DNA of 64,000 nt from Lophium mytilinum (taxonomy: Eukaryota > Ascomycota > Dothideomycetes > Mytilinidiales > Mytilinidiaceae): the NCBI GenBank assembly GCA_010093605.1, contig MU004183.1, positions 1,302,001 to 1,366,000 of the forward strand, written 5' to 3'. Each line of letters begins with the position of its first letter. Position 1 is the first letter of the stretch. A program made the position numbers and the translations under genes. Of this stretch, positions 22,226 through 34,740 are shown one piece after another. A model generated the notes under the pieces. That model had not been told where the DNA came from. It saw only the letters and a list, made by a program, of their open reading frames with translations, and did not search any database.

Positions 22226-22715
22226 ATGCTCGCACAATCACTCAGGGCCTCGGTAAGCCTCAATTGACTGCACCAGTCCGACGCCATCTAACCATGCCTC
22301 GTAGCGCCAATCGCTCGTCCGCGTTGCCCGGCAGCAGGGTGCCGCCGTCTCGCGTCGAACCTTCATCACGCCCACGGCCGTCCGATCAGGTACTTCCCAT
22401 TTGGCAAAGCTGATTGCAACCTCAATTGCTAACGAGCGCCTCCCAGCCGATCTGGTCCAGGACTTGTACCTCCGCGAACTGAAGGCCTACAAGCCGACGC
22501 CCGTCAAGGCCTCGGATGCCGAGGGCCACGTCCAGAAGTTCGCCATGCCCAAGGCGCCGCCGTCCCCGGAGGAGAGCGACATCGCGGGCGACCTGAAGTC
22601 GTACGAGACGCAGACGGTGGAGATTGAGGGCTCGGCGGAGAGCGGCGCTGCGCCGGTGGAGGAGGACTGGTTCGAGACGGAGGAGGAGGAGGATGCGGCG
22701 GCTGCTGCTCACTAG
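22226..22715 (+). CDS. ATP14: Mitochondrial ATP synthase subunit h
   Basis: Three exons, 22226-22252, 22305-22389 and 22447-22715, give 126 residues. Introns of 52 and 57 nt are canonical (GTAAGC...GTAG; GTACTT...CCCAG). Residues 1-30 form an Arg/Ser presequence with VSRRTFITP, a typical matrix-processing site. The mature part begins SADLVQDLYLRELKAYKP, the diagnostic core of the fungal F1Fo subunit h, and ends in an acidic tail (EEDWFETEEEED). Subunit h is a small peripheral-stalk component of the complex in the inner mitochondrial membrane. The first 9 codons sit on their own exon, so the gene is easily missed. Confidence 0.9.
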
Positions 22716-24765
22716 ATCTTGTGAGAGCGGGCTGGGTGGCACATTGGCTGGAGCGATTGTAAAACAGCATACGTTGAATGTGACTATATCAATCTGGGAT
22801 TGAGATTTGGCTGGAGATGCTGCTGAGTGAGTGACTTGCGTCATGTGCTATTGGCTAGGGAGGAGACGGCCCAATGGCTTTCTCTTGTGATCTGTTCTTG
22901 CATTGTCTACTAACAGTTGGTCGGAGGTTGGCTGTTCCTGTTGCTTCTTGTCAACAATCTGGGTACTATCCACCAAAGGTTCGTTTAGGTCTTAGAGAGG
23001 TTGTAAGAAACTCCAGTCTCTTGCTATAAATTTTGATACACTGAATCTCCACTGCTAGAGATGCTCAGCCTGCTTGGTAAAGTATCAGAATACGTAATTT
23101 TGGCTCTTCTTCTAAGTGATAGGATTCGGCTGCGTGGGCAATTCAAAATATGATCAGAGTCGTCGAGAGGCTAAAGTTACGTATTGTTTACAGTTGGGTA
23201 GAGTAGCGGATGACTTCAGCTAGTGGTGAAAAGGTATATACAGGCTACCGATCAAGGTGCTACTATTGTGATACCAATCTGTCAATCTCCACCTATCTCA
23301 ACAACAAATACCCAGCTACAATACCGCTGTGACCGGTCTAGGTCCGGTCCCACCGTGAATCCCACTCCGTAGCTAGCTTGACCAATACACAATCTACCCA
23401 CCGTCCTCTAAGGTTTCCTCGAGTTGCCAAGAGATGCCGACTTTCTCTGGTTGAGAAGGTGCATCATTTTGTCACTAGGAGGGCTGGCCAGATTTGAAGG
23501 CGGATACGCGGCGGAGACTCAAAGTCGAAAATGCGGCTTGTACGGATAAAAATACATTCTCAGGTAAGCGTTTGAACTCTACCTGGCTCAACGACGGCCA
23601 GTCGGAGCTCGGGCGGGCCGTTATATCGGGGCGTCTTGCAGAAAGGCATTCAGCCTTTGGTGTTTCAGAAGCATCGAGTTCCTTGATTGGCGAGATACAT
23701 GCAGCTCAAACACTAGCGGCCAGCGACGGAGGGTCGGCTCTGCGAGTGGATATGGGAACCCTACTCGCAGTGGTAGGCATGATGCGTGTTGGAAGCGATA
23801 GCAGAGAAGCATCAATCAAACAACACCACCACATCTTGGTGCATCCACAGCTACGGGCGCAGAGGAGGCTGGGATCGAGAACAAGAGACAGCGTCGTCAT
23901 GGTCAGCACACAGCGTGGTCGACCAGCATGGCGGTGCATCCTGTGGAACCGCGGTGGTTGTAGTGCTCGAGTCGAAAGTCGGTATGGAGGTCGCAATCTC
24001 GATATAAAAACTAGCGGGGGGCCGCGGTCAGCCTTCCTCGACGCATGACTGGCCAAAGACCCGTGGAACCGGAGGGTGAATGCAGCAGGCGTGGCAACAA
24101 CGATGGCTAGCGGCGGGGGGGCAATTGATGATGCTTGATAGAGTCGGGTACGCCTACTGTGCCTAGAAACTGCTCTGTAGCTACATATCACTGCCTGTAG
24201 GTGCCGCACTTGTTGGAGTTGAGCTTCGCACTGCCCAGCAATGATCGCCGTCGCCTCTTCGTCCTGCAGCCGCCGCCGCCTCTTTCCTCCAAAAGTGCCA
24301 AAAATAGTGCCCACGCCCGCCCGTGACCCCTGCGGATCCCTGTGAGATTCAACTTCGTCCCGCGCGCTGCGACAAGACAACCCTCGCACCCTCGCTCCCT
24401 GTTCCAGCCTGAGCCCGTCCCAGGCAATCTGCCGAAGTCATCCACTGCTGCCAGCGCCCACGCCTGAAGCCTGCCTGCCTGCACCGAGATACACCTGTCG
24501 TTACCATTGCTGCTCCACCGCAGCCTCGAAAACCGGCATTCAGCTCGCCCTAAGCCCTCTCCTATAACCCAATACGCAATACTTTCGCTTACATCCATTA
24601 ACTCGGCGACGCTGCTGTGGCTCCACCTCTGGGACAGCCTCCTCGACCGCAGTCTGACCTGAGACCCCTTCGTTTGTCGAGAAACATGACCCCTCGGAGC
24701 TAGACGGCACCTGACGAAGCTCCTCCTACGCATGGAGGAGGGCCTCCCGCACTCTCTCGCTCACA
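22716..24765. other. Two-kilobase intergenic region
   Basis: Open frames on both strands between 23494 and 24733 overlap each other completely, have no domains and reflect GC-rich sequence. From about 24290 to 24765 the + strand is C-rich, consistent with the promoter and 5' leader of the DUF1765 gene. I find nothing else. Confidence 0.4.
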
Positions 24766-27700
24766 ATGCACGCTCTCATTTCGCGGGCGAGCAGGACCAA
24801 CATGTCGGCCAGCAAGACCCGCTCGCGAGATCGAAGTGCCTCTGAAGTGGTTGCGCCTGGCGCCGACGACCTCCGCCAGCCCGATCCTGCATACCTCCCT
24901 CGTGCTGCCAGCTACACCTATTTTCCACATGTCAAGGAACTATTCGACGATTCCTCCCTCGTCGAGCTCAAGGGGACCATTTCAGAAGACGAGCTCAAGT
25001 CGACAACGACTGCGTTGGCCCAAACAGACTCCCCTTCCTCGGGAGACTCAAGCCCGGACACCGACACTCCTACCACAGACGAGCGCCCCTCTGTGAAAAG
25101 AAATGCCTCGCGCCGGTCATCGAGATTTTTGCTTTTCAGCAGTCAGGATGAGGAACCAGCAAGCCTTGACACGAGCGACACTGCTCAGGATAGCCAACCG
25201 ACAACCCCAAAAGCAAGATCGCCCGTGAGATCAATGACAAGACTACGGAGAAAATCCTGGATATCGTCTCGACCATCTTCACCGACTAAAGAGGGAGAGA
25301 AGGACCCTGCAGTCGGAGACTCCGCGAGACCTGTGAAAAGTTTAGACGCTGGTCGAAGAAGGTCAATCGTCGCAGCAACCTTTAAACTCGATAAAGATGG
25401 GTCAAAGGGTAGTCGGGATAACTCTCCTACCCCGAGTAAACGGGCTGTTATATCGAAGAAGCCGAAGCGACCGTTAAGCGCTCTGCTGAAAGGACCCAGC
25501 CCGGTCGAAATACCAATCCCGTCGAAAGTCCCCGACGTCCCTCGTCTGCCCAGATCCTTCTCCTCTGATCGGCTGCCTTTGGGCCCACAGTCACCCACTT
25601 CTCCCAACCAAGTTCCCCCAATACCAAGAAATTTCTCTTCGGACAAGCTCAAGGGCACGAGGATCGAGCCTAGGAAGAAGGACGAACTATGGAGCATTTT
25701 CAGGACACTGGAAGGTGACCTTCGCAAGTAAGTGCAGTGCACGTATGATGGATGTTTAGTTGGCTAATAATCGTTGCAGGTTTCAATCCAAGTCAATTGC
25801 GCTCAAAACGAACGTTGTACGGACCACCCTGCTACCTTTCCTGCGAGCCTATGCAGTACACCCGTCAAACAACAAGCTGCGACCTGAGGACTTGGATAGA
25901 CGGGCAAACATTTTGAATGGTTGGTGGACTGGTCTTCTGGAGCTGCTCTCAGGCAGGAACAATCTGTCCATATCAGGTACGGACCGCCCGGCTATTCTGG
26001 AAGGTATAGCAGGAATCATGGAAAGACCCGAGTGGAGACTGTCTCCATCGCCTTTCTGTGCTCTTGCGAATAGGGCCGACACAGCGTCGACGCTGGCTGC
26101 AAACTCTACAACATCTCTTTCCTCTGGCGCCTCCGACTTCCTAGCAGAATCGGTATATCACAATGTCCGGAACATTTTTACTCAAAATTTGTTATCGCAG
26201 ATGGCGTTCGTTGTCGATAAAATGTCCCTTCGGAGCGCTGCCGCAAGTCTGGTGACCTTCTGTGGGAAAACCTGCGCGTATGCTTTTTTCTTCTGCCCCG
26301 GGATAGCAGACGTTTTGGTCCGCTTATGGGATCCCTCGCTGGATACTATGAGACGCGTTTTGGAAGAGTCTGGTATCTCCAGACGTGATAAATTGGATGC
26401 AGTCGCGAACCGCGTTGTCCCAGTATTTCCACCCAGCCTCCACTCTTTGAAATTTACCTCTATCATCAAAACATCGAGGGTGTTGCGCGCGGCTGCTAAC
26501 CCACCTCTGGGTACTGCTAACTGGGACTGGTACGGACCGTGGGTAAAGCGCTGGACAGGGACCGAGAGCGAACTGTTCTATGTCTTTGTGAAGCATTACC
26601 ACATTCTTGTCACCGAGTTCCTGCCCGCAGAGCCTACTCATCTTGAACGTATCTGCGTACCAGGCTTGGTCATGGTACACGCTCAGATTCTGGAGAACCT
26701 GGACGCAACGATCAACCGCAATGCTACTGCAACCCCGGCGGAAGAGCTTACGAACGGTCCGGCTCCCATTACATTCGACGATGTACTCGCCGATCCCGAT
26801 GCTGCCGCTACGACCGTTCCCATGCCGCCTGCGAATGCAACTCGGCTGATGGCGGAGAACCGCCTGATCATGTTGATTAGAGATTTTCTTTCTGACCGGG
26901 GCGCTCTGCATCTCACAGCCCGTCGTATGTTTGCAGAGGCATTTGGCCACATCCTCAAGGCAGCAGCTCGGAAGATCTCTATCTACGATAGCCAAGCCTG
27001 CTACACTCTTTGTGACTTTCTGGAAGAAGCCCTAGTCATCATGGTCCGATATGACCAAAGCGCTCCATCGCAAGTGTCGGTATTAGACTGGCCGTTCTGG
27101 CTATCTGTGTGCATGCAGATGGCGGCAAGCCAGAGTACTACAACTGAGCTCAAGCTATATTCTTTCTTATTCAGCATGTGGAACCTCATCGCTATTGACG
27201 AGAGTAGGAAGATGGATTTGTGTCTCAGCTTCTTACTCGAGCCGGAGTTCTTTGAAAGCAGGTTTAACCACTGGTGCCCAATGGTCCGAACCTACTTTAT
27301 GCGCTTACTGTGTTGGCGAATTGCACGGTACGATGGGGAGGGCACGGAAATCGACACGTAAGTCCAGGACTAATGAGACAATCATCAGTTTTTCCACTAA
27401 CCTTGGGGACAGCGAAATTTTGAAGACCTTGAATGACAGACTGCGGTCCGTCTGGGGTCATTATCTATGGCTACGCGAAGACTCCGAGCTGAAAGGAGCA
27501 AGTCCTCCGTCTACAGCACCATGCAACCCAGCGCCGGGCCGGCGATTACTCATAATTCGGAACGACAACCCAATTGTTACGAGTGGAGGACCTTTTCTGT
27601 CGTTTGATGGTGTAGTACAGAACTCTGCCGTGGGTCGATTATCGTCACTGGATGCAATCTCCGAGGCGGATTCGCGACCCCCTTCCGCGCAGTCTACTGA

Positions 27701-28253
27701 TTCGTCCGAGTTTGGCACTGGCGAAGAAGAGACTGGCAAAAAGCGATGGAGCTTGCTCCGAAGTTTCATTAGTGGTACCCCAAAATCGCGATCAAAGTCA
27801 CGAAGCCCAGGACCTACACCAAAAGAGCCTGTTGCTACCTCGCCTCCATCCAAAGTATCAACACCCATCTCGTCTAGACCTAGTTCGCGGAATGGTGAAA
27901 AGCGTCCACCTTTAATTTCGCACCGGAGTTACTTTTTCCGTTTCTCTCTTGAATATGTGGATAAACGTTTCCACAGGCCGATGGAGATGCGGCTGTTTCC
28001 GCCCAGACTGCCTTTGCCAGCGCAGATGCATCTTCAGGATGAGGACATATTTCTCCCTCCCGTTACCAGCGCCAAGCCGACTGGGAAAGTAGCACAGTCC
28101 AGTCGATACGCTGGCCGCTCACTTGCTGAGTGGGCTCTGGTTGTGCACGAGTGCCAGAACTTCTTTGATCGCAGAAAGACTGAGGGTGTGCCAGCGAACA
28201 AGCTTGTCGAGACGCCAACACTCGCGGTTGAGAATTTCAGGATGCGGGGATAG
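24766..28253 (+). CDS. DUF1765 (UPF0592) family protein
   Basis: Three exons, 24766-25727, 25780-27357 and 27413-28253, join in frame through 52- and 55-nt GTAAGT introns to give 1126 residues. The first 300 residues are a disordered Ser/Pro/Arg region with many RRxS-type phosphorylation-like sites and repeated PRSFSSD/PRNFSSD motifs. The middle is the helical DUF1765 region (from about WSIFRTLEGDLRKFQSKS through NWDWYGPWVKRWTGTESELFYVFVKHYH to FWLSVCMQMAASQSTTTELKLYSFLF). A further disordered segment and a conserved C-terminal piece (LISHRSYFFRFSLEYVDKRF...WALVVHECQNFFDRR) follow. Family members are large fungal proteins of unknown biochemical role. Another Met (MSASKT) 12 codons in could also start the protein. 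Confidence 0.85.
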
Positions 28254-28924
28254 GCTTCCTTGACTGATAGCTGTTTGATTCTGGGTTTCTCTCTTCATCT
28301 CGACTTTAGCGTCTCACCTAACCCGGCATCTATGACTCTTTCAACGAGCGGGACTTGGTAGGCTACTGTTCCTGCAAGATCTTCATGTGCGACAATATTT
28401 TGGGTCTTTTAATTACTCTACGATGTAAAATACACGTTGATTCGGATGTGCGTGTTCTTATACATTTGTTGAGGAGTTTGGGTCGTGCTAGAATGCACAT
28501 TCTCTAGCCTCTTTTTAGACCTTCGCATCTCGTACAGGGTTGTTGGAAGGGTGCTTTGGCGCATAGGCTCACATCATTCTTCTTATTTCTGTTGCGGACG
28601 GAACTTGTTGGGAACGGTATATATTTCCGAAGGCAGGCGTATATAGGGGGCTGATAGGCCTGCGAAGTTTGCATCCGCCGTGCGCAAGCAACTATTCTTT
28701 TTCTACTTCCACGAATTGCAGTTCCGCTCAAAAGGATACTATTCTAAAGGACAAGTGCAAATATCTATGCGTCCTGCATCCCGATTGCGGGAGGTGCCGA
28801 GACAGTGAGTTGATTTGTTGGCCTCGACGTATGCCACAGCTCCCTTATTGCAGGAGATGAATTGTCGGTATGTCGACCTCACACCACCTGCCAATGCTCA
28901 TGCTAAATTCTGTTCCAGAAACGG
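28254..28924. other. 3' flank and intergenic sequence
   Basis: This is the probable 3' untranslated region of the DUF1765 gene followed by sequence with only short frames (28504-28731, 28669-28860). No gene is supported. Confidence 0.4.
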
Positions 28925-29520
28925 CTAGGCAATGCAATCCACTGCAAAAGCGTGCTGATTCATATTAGGCCCGCGATAGTCTTTCATGTCGAGAAACTTC
29001 TTCTGCAGAATTTGGTTCACTTTTACGATGCTGACCGGCTCTCCAAAGGTATGCCGGCCAATCACTGACCTCCATTGCAGCTTAACTGTGCTAGCTGCTC
29101 GACATCGCGTATGTGGAGGGCGCACAGTCTCCGAGCCTTCGGAGTACCGCTCTTCGAGTGTTCCACTACAGCGTTCAAAACGGCAGTAACCATGTCGATC
29201 CCCAGCCTAAGCCACGAGGAAGATGCAACATGGTCGCATACACGGAGCGTCGAACTTTTCTCCGGGCCAAACATGGTTGACTTTACAGAGCCACGAGCGT
29301 AGTGCTCGAACACCTTCAACGGCTTCTAACAACGCCACAACTCGCTGTTCAATTTACTCTGCAATGAACTCCCTCTGTGTCCCCCACTTCATCACTTGCC
29401 ATGATTCTGGGAAGTAGCCAACCTCATCTAACAGGAAAGCTAGGGCCTGCGGAAGAGTTCACGCTCCACACAGCCCGAAGAGGACACAACAGCTCGAGGG
29501 GACTGGGAAGATCCTCCATC
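28925..29520 (-). pseudogene. Possible decayed gene of unknown family
   Basis: Three separate reading frames on this strand carry protein-like segments in a consistent order: ALAFLLDEVGYFPESWQVM near 29440-29380, then LGIDMVTAVLNAVVEHSK and KARRLCALHIRDVEQLAQ near 29200-29090, then VSIVKVNQILQKKFLDMKDY near 29030-28970. They cannot be joined by good splice sites and no start codon fits, so they could be a broken gene. The + strand offers open frames of similar length, so this could also be chance. I do not recognise a family. Confidence 0.2.
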
Positions 29521-30061
29521 CGGTGGCTTTATTTAGGCATTCACATCAGCCTAGCCTCGAAGGCTGTGCCCCATGCGCACAATTGAAAGCAGAGGAGAGA
29601 TGCTATTCCGTGTACGCCCCAAGCCGCGATCAGCTTTTCCAATGACTTCAGTACTCTGTTTTCCAAAGACTACTGAGGAGATCGGGATTCCGCTCACCCC
29701 TTAAACATAAGCGCTATGTTGCCCTTCTAAGAACTTGATATACCATCAGGGGATGCGGCTCGGCGGGTCCTCGCCCTCCTGCAGGTTTGCGGTGGTCTGG
29801 GTCCCCTCCACAATGTAACACGAACCACGACTGATAGTCCATGACCGAACGGTTCACTAGACGATACTGCGCTGCAGCGAACTAAGCTCGACCTGATCTC
29901 CTTATTCACAATGGCTTACGGTGCCGTCTTCGGTATAAAGACATGGCGTCCGGTCCGCATGGCGTTAAGAAATAGATCGCGCCTCTTGATTCATCTCTCA
30001 TACCTCTTAAGCCATTTTCTCAAGCCAACGCGTTAGTTCTGATCCATTTTAGCCCGCTGCA
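29521..30061. other. Promoter region of the peroxidase gene
   Basis: There is no coding sequence that I can support. The last 120 bases before 30062 are pyrimidine-rich, as expected for a leader. Confidence 0.35.
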
Positions 30062-31114
30062 ATGCATGTCTCAGCACTCCTGCTTCTCTTCTGCGCGTAT
30101 GGTCTGGTGCATGCGTTGACGGTGCCGGGAACGTCGCCCTGGCCCGAGAAGCACCTAAGGCCAGCTTCCAAGCTAGCGAAGAGGGCCGTATCGAATGAAC
30201 TGGCACCACGAGCACTTTGTCCATTGGTATGGTGGACGATCGCTACAGAACTTAAGCTATCTTTCCTTGGGATAGGAGGATGCAACAACCTCGCGCGGTA
30301 AAAACGCTATCACATCTTGAAGCGAAGTGCCTGAACTAATCTACTTCAAGACAGGCTATTCGTGCGGCTTTCCACGACTGCTTCGTAGACGGCTGCAACG
30401 GATCTCTGATGCTCAGCGGCGAATGTGAGCGGAGCGAGAACAATGGCCTGGAAGATATATGCACGCAACTCCCGAAAGTTCGTGCGAAGTACGGAGTAGG
30501 CATGGCCGATCTTATTCAATTTGCTGGAGGTAATCGCGACTACTCACTCCTCTATCCAACATGCACTGACAACCTCACTCAGCCGTCGCCGTCGAAGTTT
30601 GCCCTCTCGGACCCGCAATGCCCTTCTTCGCCGGCCGCGAAGACTCCACCACCGCCTCCGCCCAGGGCCAACTTCCCTCCGTGACCGGCAGCGGTGACCA
30701 GCTCTTAAACATGTTCAAAGCCAAAGGCTTCACTGCTACAGACCTCGCCGCGCTGATTGGGGCGCACACGACGTCGAAGCAGTTCTTCGTTGATAAAACG
30801 AAGGTAGGCGCGGCGCAAGATACTACTCCGAACGTCTGGGATGTGGCGTACTATGGCCAGACGTTGGCGGGGACGGCGCCGTTTACTTTCGAGAGCGATA
30901 AGAACCTAGCGGCGCAGACAGAGGTGAAGAAGCCGTTCAAGAGTTTTGTGGGGAATCAGTTGGGGTGGAACGGGGCGTTTGTTGTTGCGTAAGTGGTCGT
31001 GGGTGTGTGAACTGGGAGAAGGCTTGCTAATCGTGGTTTAGGATGGTTAAGATGTCGTTGCTTGGAGTGAATGGGGGGAAGAGTGGGTTGGTGGATTGCT
31101 CTGCTGCTGTATGA
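30062..31114 (+). CDS. Secreted class II haem peroxidase (CAZy AA2 type)
   Basis: Four exons, 30062-30297, 30351-30529, 30583-30988 and 31042-31114, with three 53-nt introns, give 297 residues. A signal peptide (MHVSALLLLFCAYGLVHA) leads into the fungal peroxidase fold. The distal site is RQAIRAAFHDCF, with Arg83 and His87. The segment GMADLIQFAGAVAVEVCPLGP is next and the proximal haem ligand His200 lies in TDLAALIGAHTTSKQFF. The C-terminus, AMVKMSLLGVNGGKSGLVDC, is characteristic of the class. The enzyme uses peroxide to oxidise external substrates; ascomycete members are generally not proven ligninases. Mn-site or surface-Trp residues cannot be assigned by eye. The second intron uses an acceptor (TTCAAG) 4 bases before another AG; only the first keeps frame. 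Confidence 0.9.
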
Positions 31115-31628
31115 GAGGAGGTCAAACTGATAGTAAGGAAAGCTAGGATCTAGGGTTTTACGTTTTGTCGTGCTTCTTACTTGCTATACTTGTACTCTCA
31201 GATTTAAGTCTGATGACTTTGTCAATTACTGGGTATACCCTGATTCTTGTACCTTTATCATCTTAGCTGAGAGTAGAATAAAGTCGCAAGCTTCGTGTTC
31301 TTGCTCACTATTTACAAAATCTCATTTAAGCAGCTGCGAAGACATACATCAAGTGCAGGCGTGCTCGTACTAAGGAATCAAATTCACAAATCTGCTTGGC
31401 GCTAGGGTTCTGATTTGGTTATAGAATGTTTTGGTGGTGAGCTAGCTCGACCAATCAGAGGGCTGTTGCTGGGCAACCCTGTTTTTGGCGCCAAAACATC
31501 AACACAACACGAGAGTCCAGCACATACACCACCACACACCGCACCTCACCGCCAACATTCCCCCACCAACAGCTCTTAAAATCACAGTATACACTTGTAT
31601 CAATAGCGGTCTGCGCCCATAATATCCA
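31115..31628. other. Intergenic region, peroxidase terminator and NDC80 promoter
   Basis: This is AT-richer 3' sequence of the peroxidase gene, then a C/A-rich leader (about 31490-31625) directly upstream of NDC80. No coding feature is seen. Confidence 0.4.
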
Positions 31629-34019
31629 ATGGCCCAAGAAACGGGCGTCTTCTCCATCCGCCGTCCGCGCGAGGTAAGTCGTCTCCCACGCCGCAGCTTC
31701 CTTGCTTCGTCGCATTTCTAACTCTCATAACGCAGCCGCTGGGCGGCATCGCGCACACTAACTCCGCAATTCCCATGCCGGCTTCTGCGATGAAGCGCTC
31801 GAACTCAGTCTCGAACATGGCAAACAGCGCATTCGGCGGCCCTTTCACGACGAACCACGCGCGCTCAACCTCCGGATCGCGCATGTCTCTCGCACCTGGC
31901 CGCCCGAGCCAGCCAATCTTCCAGCGCTCTTCCTCTGGCGACAATCTTGCGGCTATGGGCGGGTTTCAATCCGCGCACCGCAATTCGACAAACAATATGT
32001 TCGGCGGCGCAAGCACTGGGCGCAAGAGTCTTGCGCCTGGCGCAGGGCTCACGACACCGGCATCCGCACTGAGCCAGGACCAGAGTTCACAGCGACGAAG
32101 CAGCGTGTTTAGAGCTCGACCATCGTCTGGCGCGGGTGGGATGGGACAACGCCAGAGCTTTTTCACGACCACGCCAGCTACAGCTGCCATACCGGTAGAC
32201 CCTAGACGACTAAAGGACGCGTCGGTGCGAGGGCAAATGGCACAGGAGCTCATGGAGTACCTGACACACGGGAATTTTGAGATGGAAGCAAAGCACTCTC
32301 TCACCCACAAGTCCATGAGCTCCCCAACGCAAAAGGATTTCAATTGCATGTTCCAGTGGCTGTATCACCGCATCGACCCATCGTATCGTTTCCAAAAATC
32401 TATCGACGCTGAAGTGCCGGCACTCCTGAAACAGTTGCGATATCCGTTCGAGAAGTCCATCATGAAGTCTCAAATCGCGGCCGTCGGTGGAAACAACTGG
32501 TCCACGTTCCTAGGGCTTCTACACTGGATGATGCAGCTTGCGCGCATGATGGATCAGTATAACGCGGGAAGTTATGATGATGTGTGCGCAGAAGCGGGCC
32601 ACGACGTCCTACACGACAGGATCATCTTCGACTTTCTCTCCGACGCATATCAAACCTGGTTGCACGTCGAAGACGATGGCGAAGACGACGATCCGGCGAA
32701 GCTGGTGGCACCACACGTTGAGGTGATGGCCGCCAAGTTTGAGCAAGCGAACTCCCATCACTTAGAGGAATTGGAGGTCCTACAGGCTGAGCACAAGGCA
32801 CTGGAAGACCAGATAGACGAGCTAGGGAAAAGCGGGCCTCGACTTAACAGCTTGAACGACCAGATCAAGATTCTAGAAGAAGACAAGGCCAAATTCGAGA
32901 AGTACAACGACAATCTAGAGGTCAAAGTTGAAAGATACGAGAACCGGGTCAAGCTTCTAGAAGAGGAAATCCGCAAGACCGAGGCCGAGCTAGAAGAGGC
33001 TGAGAACGAGAAGCAAAGTCTGCAAGAGATAGTCGACAGCAGAGGCATCACCATCAGCGACATTGACCGAATGAACACGGAGCGCGAACGACTACAAAAA
33101 GGCGTCGAGTCCACCAGCACACGTCTTGAAGAAACCAGGAAGAAGGTCGCAGAGAAAGAAATCGAGGCACTTCGTAAACTCGACGAGCTCGAGCGGACGG
33201 TCGAAAAGTACAACTCACTCGGCTATCAAATTGGTATCATACCCGCCACCGCTGCCAACGCGAAAGGCCTCGAATATGAAATCATCATCACGACCACCGA
33301 GGGGCCGAACTTCTCTGGCTCTCAAATGGGCGCCTCTCAGGGACAAGACTCGTCGGACCGGCTCCTTGCAGACTCGGGCAACGGATACCAGCCCCACCAG
33401 CTCCTAAACCTCGACCTCCGCGGGACCGTCAAGACCAACATCCTCTCGCTTCGCAAGGAGATCAGCGAGAGGCGCAATGCTGCTCTCGAGATGGACATGA
33501 ACAACCACGACCTCCTCGACAAGATCAAGGAGGCCATGGACGATAAACAGTCTGAAGTCGAAGGCTTAGGGCACAAGGTCCGCGCGGCTGAGGAGGAGTT
33601 TGAAAAGACTCGCGAGATCACGAATGCGCAAAAGATGGCTAGCGACGCGCAGATCGAGAAGATGGAGAAGGAGCTCGCGAAGATGAGGGCGGGCTTGAGT
33701 GACAGTGTGCAGGTGATGGAGCAGCGGGAAATGAGCACGAATCTTGAGTGAGTCTTCTAATACCACAGTCGCAAGCTAGTGGCAGCTGCTAATCTGAATC
33801 TCGAATAGGTACGAACAGCTCACCCTACGTGCGGCGTCTCTCCGCGAGGAGCTCCATACAGAGATTGAGCGCATGTTGAACGACATCATCAAGTTCAAGG
33901 TGCACATCCAAGGCAGCCTCGAGGGCTACGAGACCTTTGTCTCGGACGAGGCGGAGAAGTGTCTCGAGGAGCCGGATCCGGCGGGTGTGCATGATGATGA
34001 GGATGTGTTTGAGGATTAG
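31629..34019 (+). CDS. NDC80: Kinetochore protein Ndc80/Hec1
   Basis: Three exons, 31629-31673, 31736-33747 and 33809-34019, give 755 residues. Introns of 62 and 61 nt are canonical. After a basic, Ser-rich N-terminal tail with repeated RxSxxxP-like sites (a target of Aurora kinase in other species), a calponin-homology domain covers about residues 150-270 ([61 protein letters not shown]). From about residue 335 to the end the protein is a long coiled coil, broken near [16 protein letters not shown], and ends in the Spc24/25-side tetramer region. Ndc80 links kinetochores to spindle microtubules. The start exon codes only 15 residues. Confidence 0.95.
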
Positions 34020-34740
34020 GCGTAGTCAGTCCTTGCTGCCGGTTGGATAGCAGTAATCACTCGGTGCTCGAGTACGATGTACAGCCTTGTTGCATAATGA
34101 GCGGAGTTTTAGCGCTGGGGAGGGGGAGGCTGTAACGATTTCATCTCCTGGGAAGCAGTTGGGGGCTGTTTGATGATGGATAGGATAGGAGTTGGGGGAG
34201 TTGGTTTCTTGTTTCTTGTCTATGGGGTTGGATGATACCTTTCGATACGTAAATATGAACTTCTGCGTTGCTCACACCACCTCTCTCAGACCTGGCGAAT
34301 GTGACAATGCCTTTACTACTACATTGGGCGCGAAAAGGCATTCTCATTAAGCATTATGTCTCGTGTGGTACTCGTGTATGCCATGGCCTGAAACGCTGCA
34401 GCGAGATTTCACAATACTCGAGTTGAAGAGCTTCCATCTCGTTAAGATTTGTGATGATGCATCGAAGCACCCCAGGCAGTGGCATCCACGCGCACACACC
34501 CACGGTAAGAACGTACAGTGGTTGGGTGTGATAGCTGAAAGTGCAAGAATTCATAACCTACTTTTAATTTGTAAAGAATGGTGTAGAGTGTAACAATGGA
34601 AACGCGCCGTCATCCACTCAGCGTCAGACCATGTTCCATAATGATCCCAGCGCTTTTTGCCACCAGGAACATGCATCGTCGCCTTGAATATCACCGGATC
34701 CACACCTGATGAGAGGGCCGAGAGTCAGTTAAGTGGCCAG
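34020..34740. other. Intergenic region
   Basis: 3' sequence of NDC80, then unremarkable DNA with short frames on both strands. No gene supported. Confidence 0.4.

Noticed and set aside
23494-24733. Overlapping open frames of 180-230 codons on both strands
   Set aside because: They overlap mutually, have no recognisable motif and lie in GC-rich leader sequence of the DUF1765 gene.
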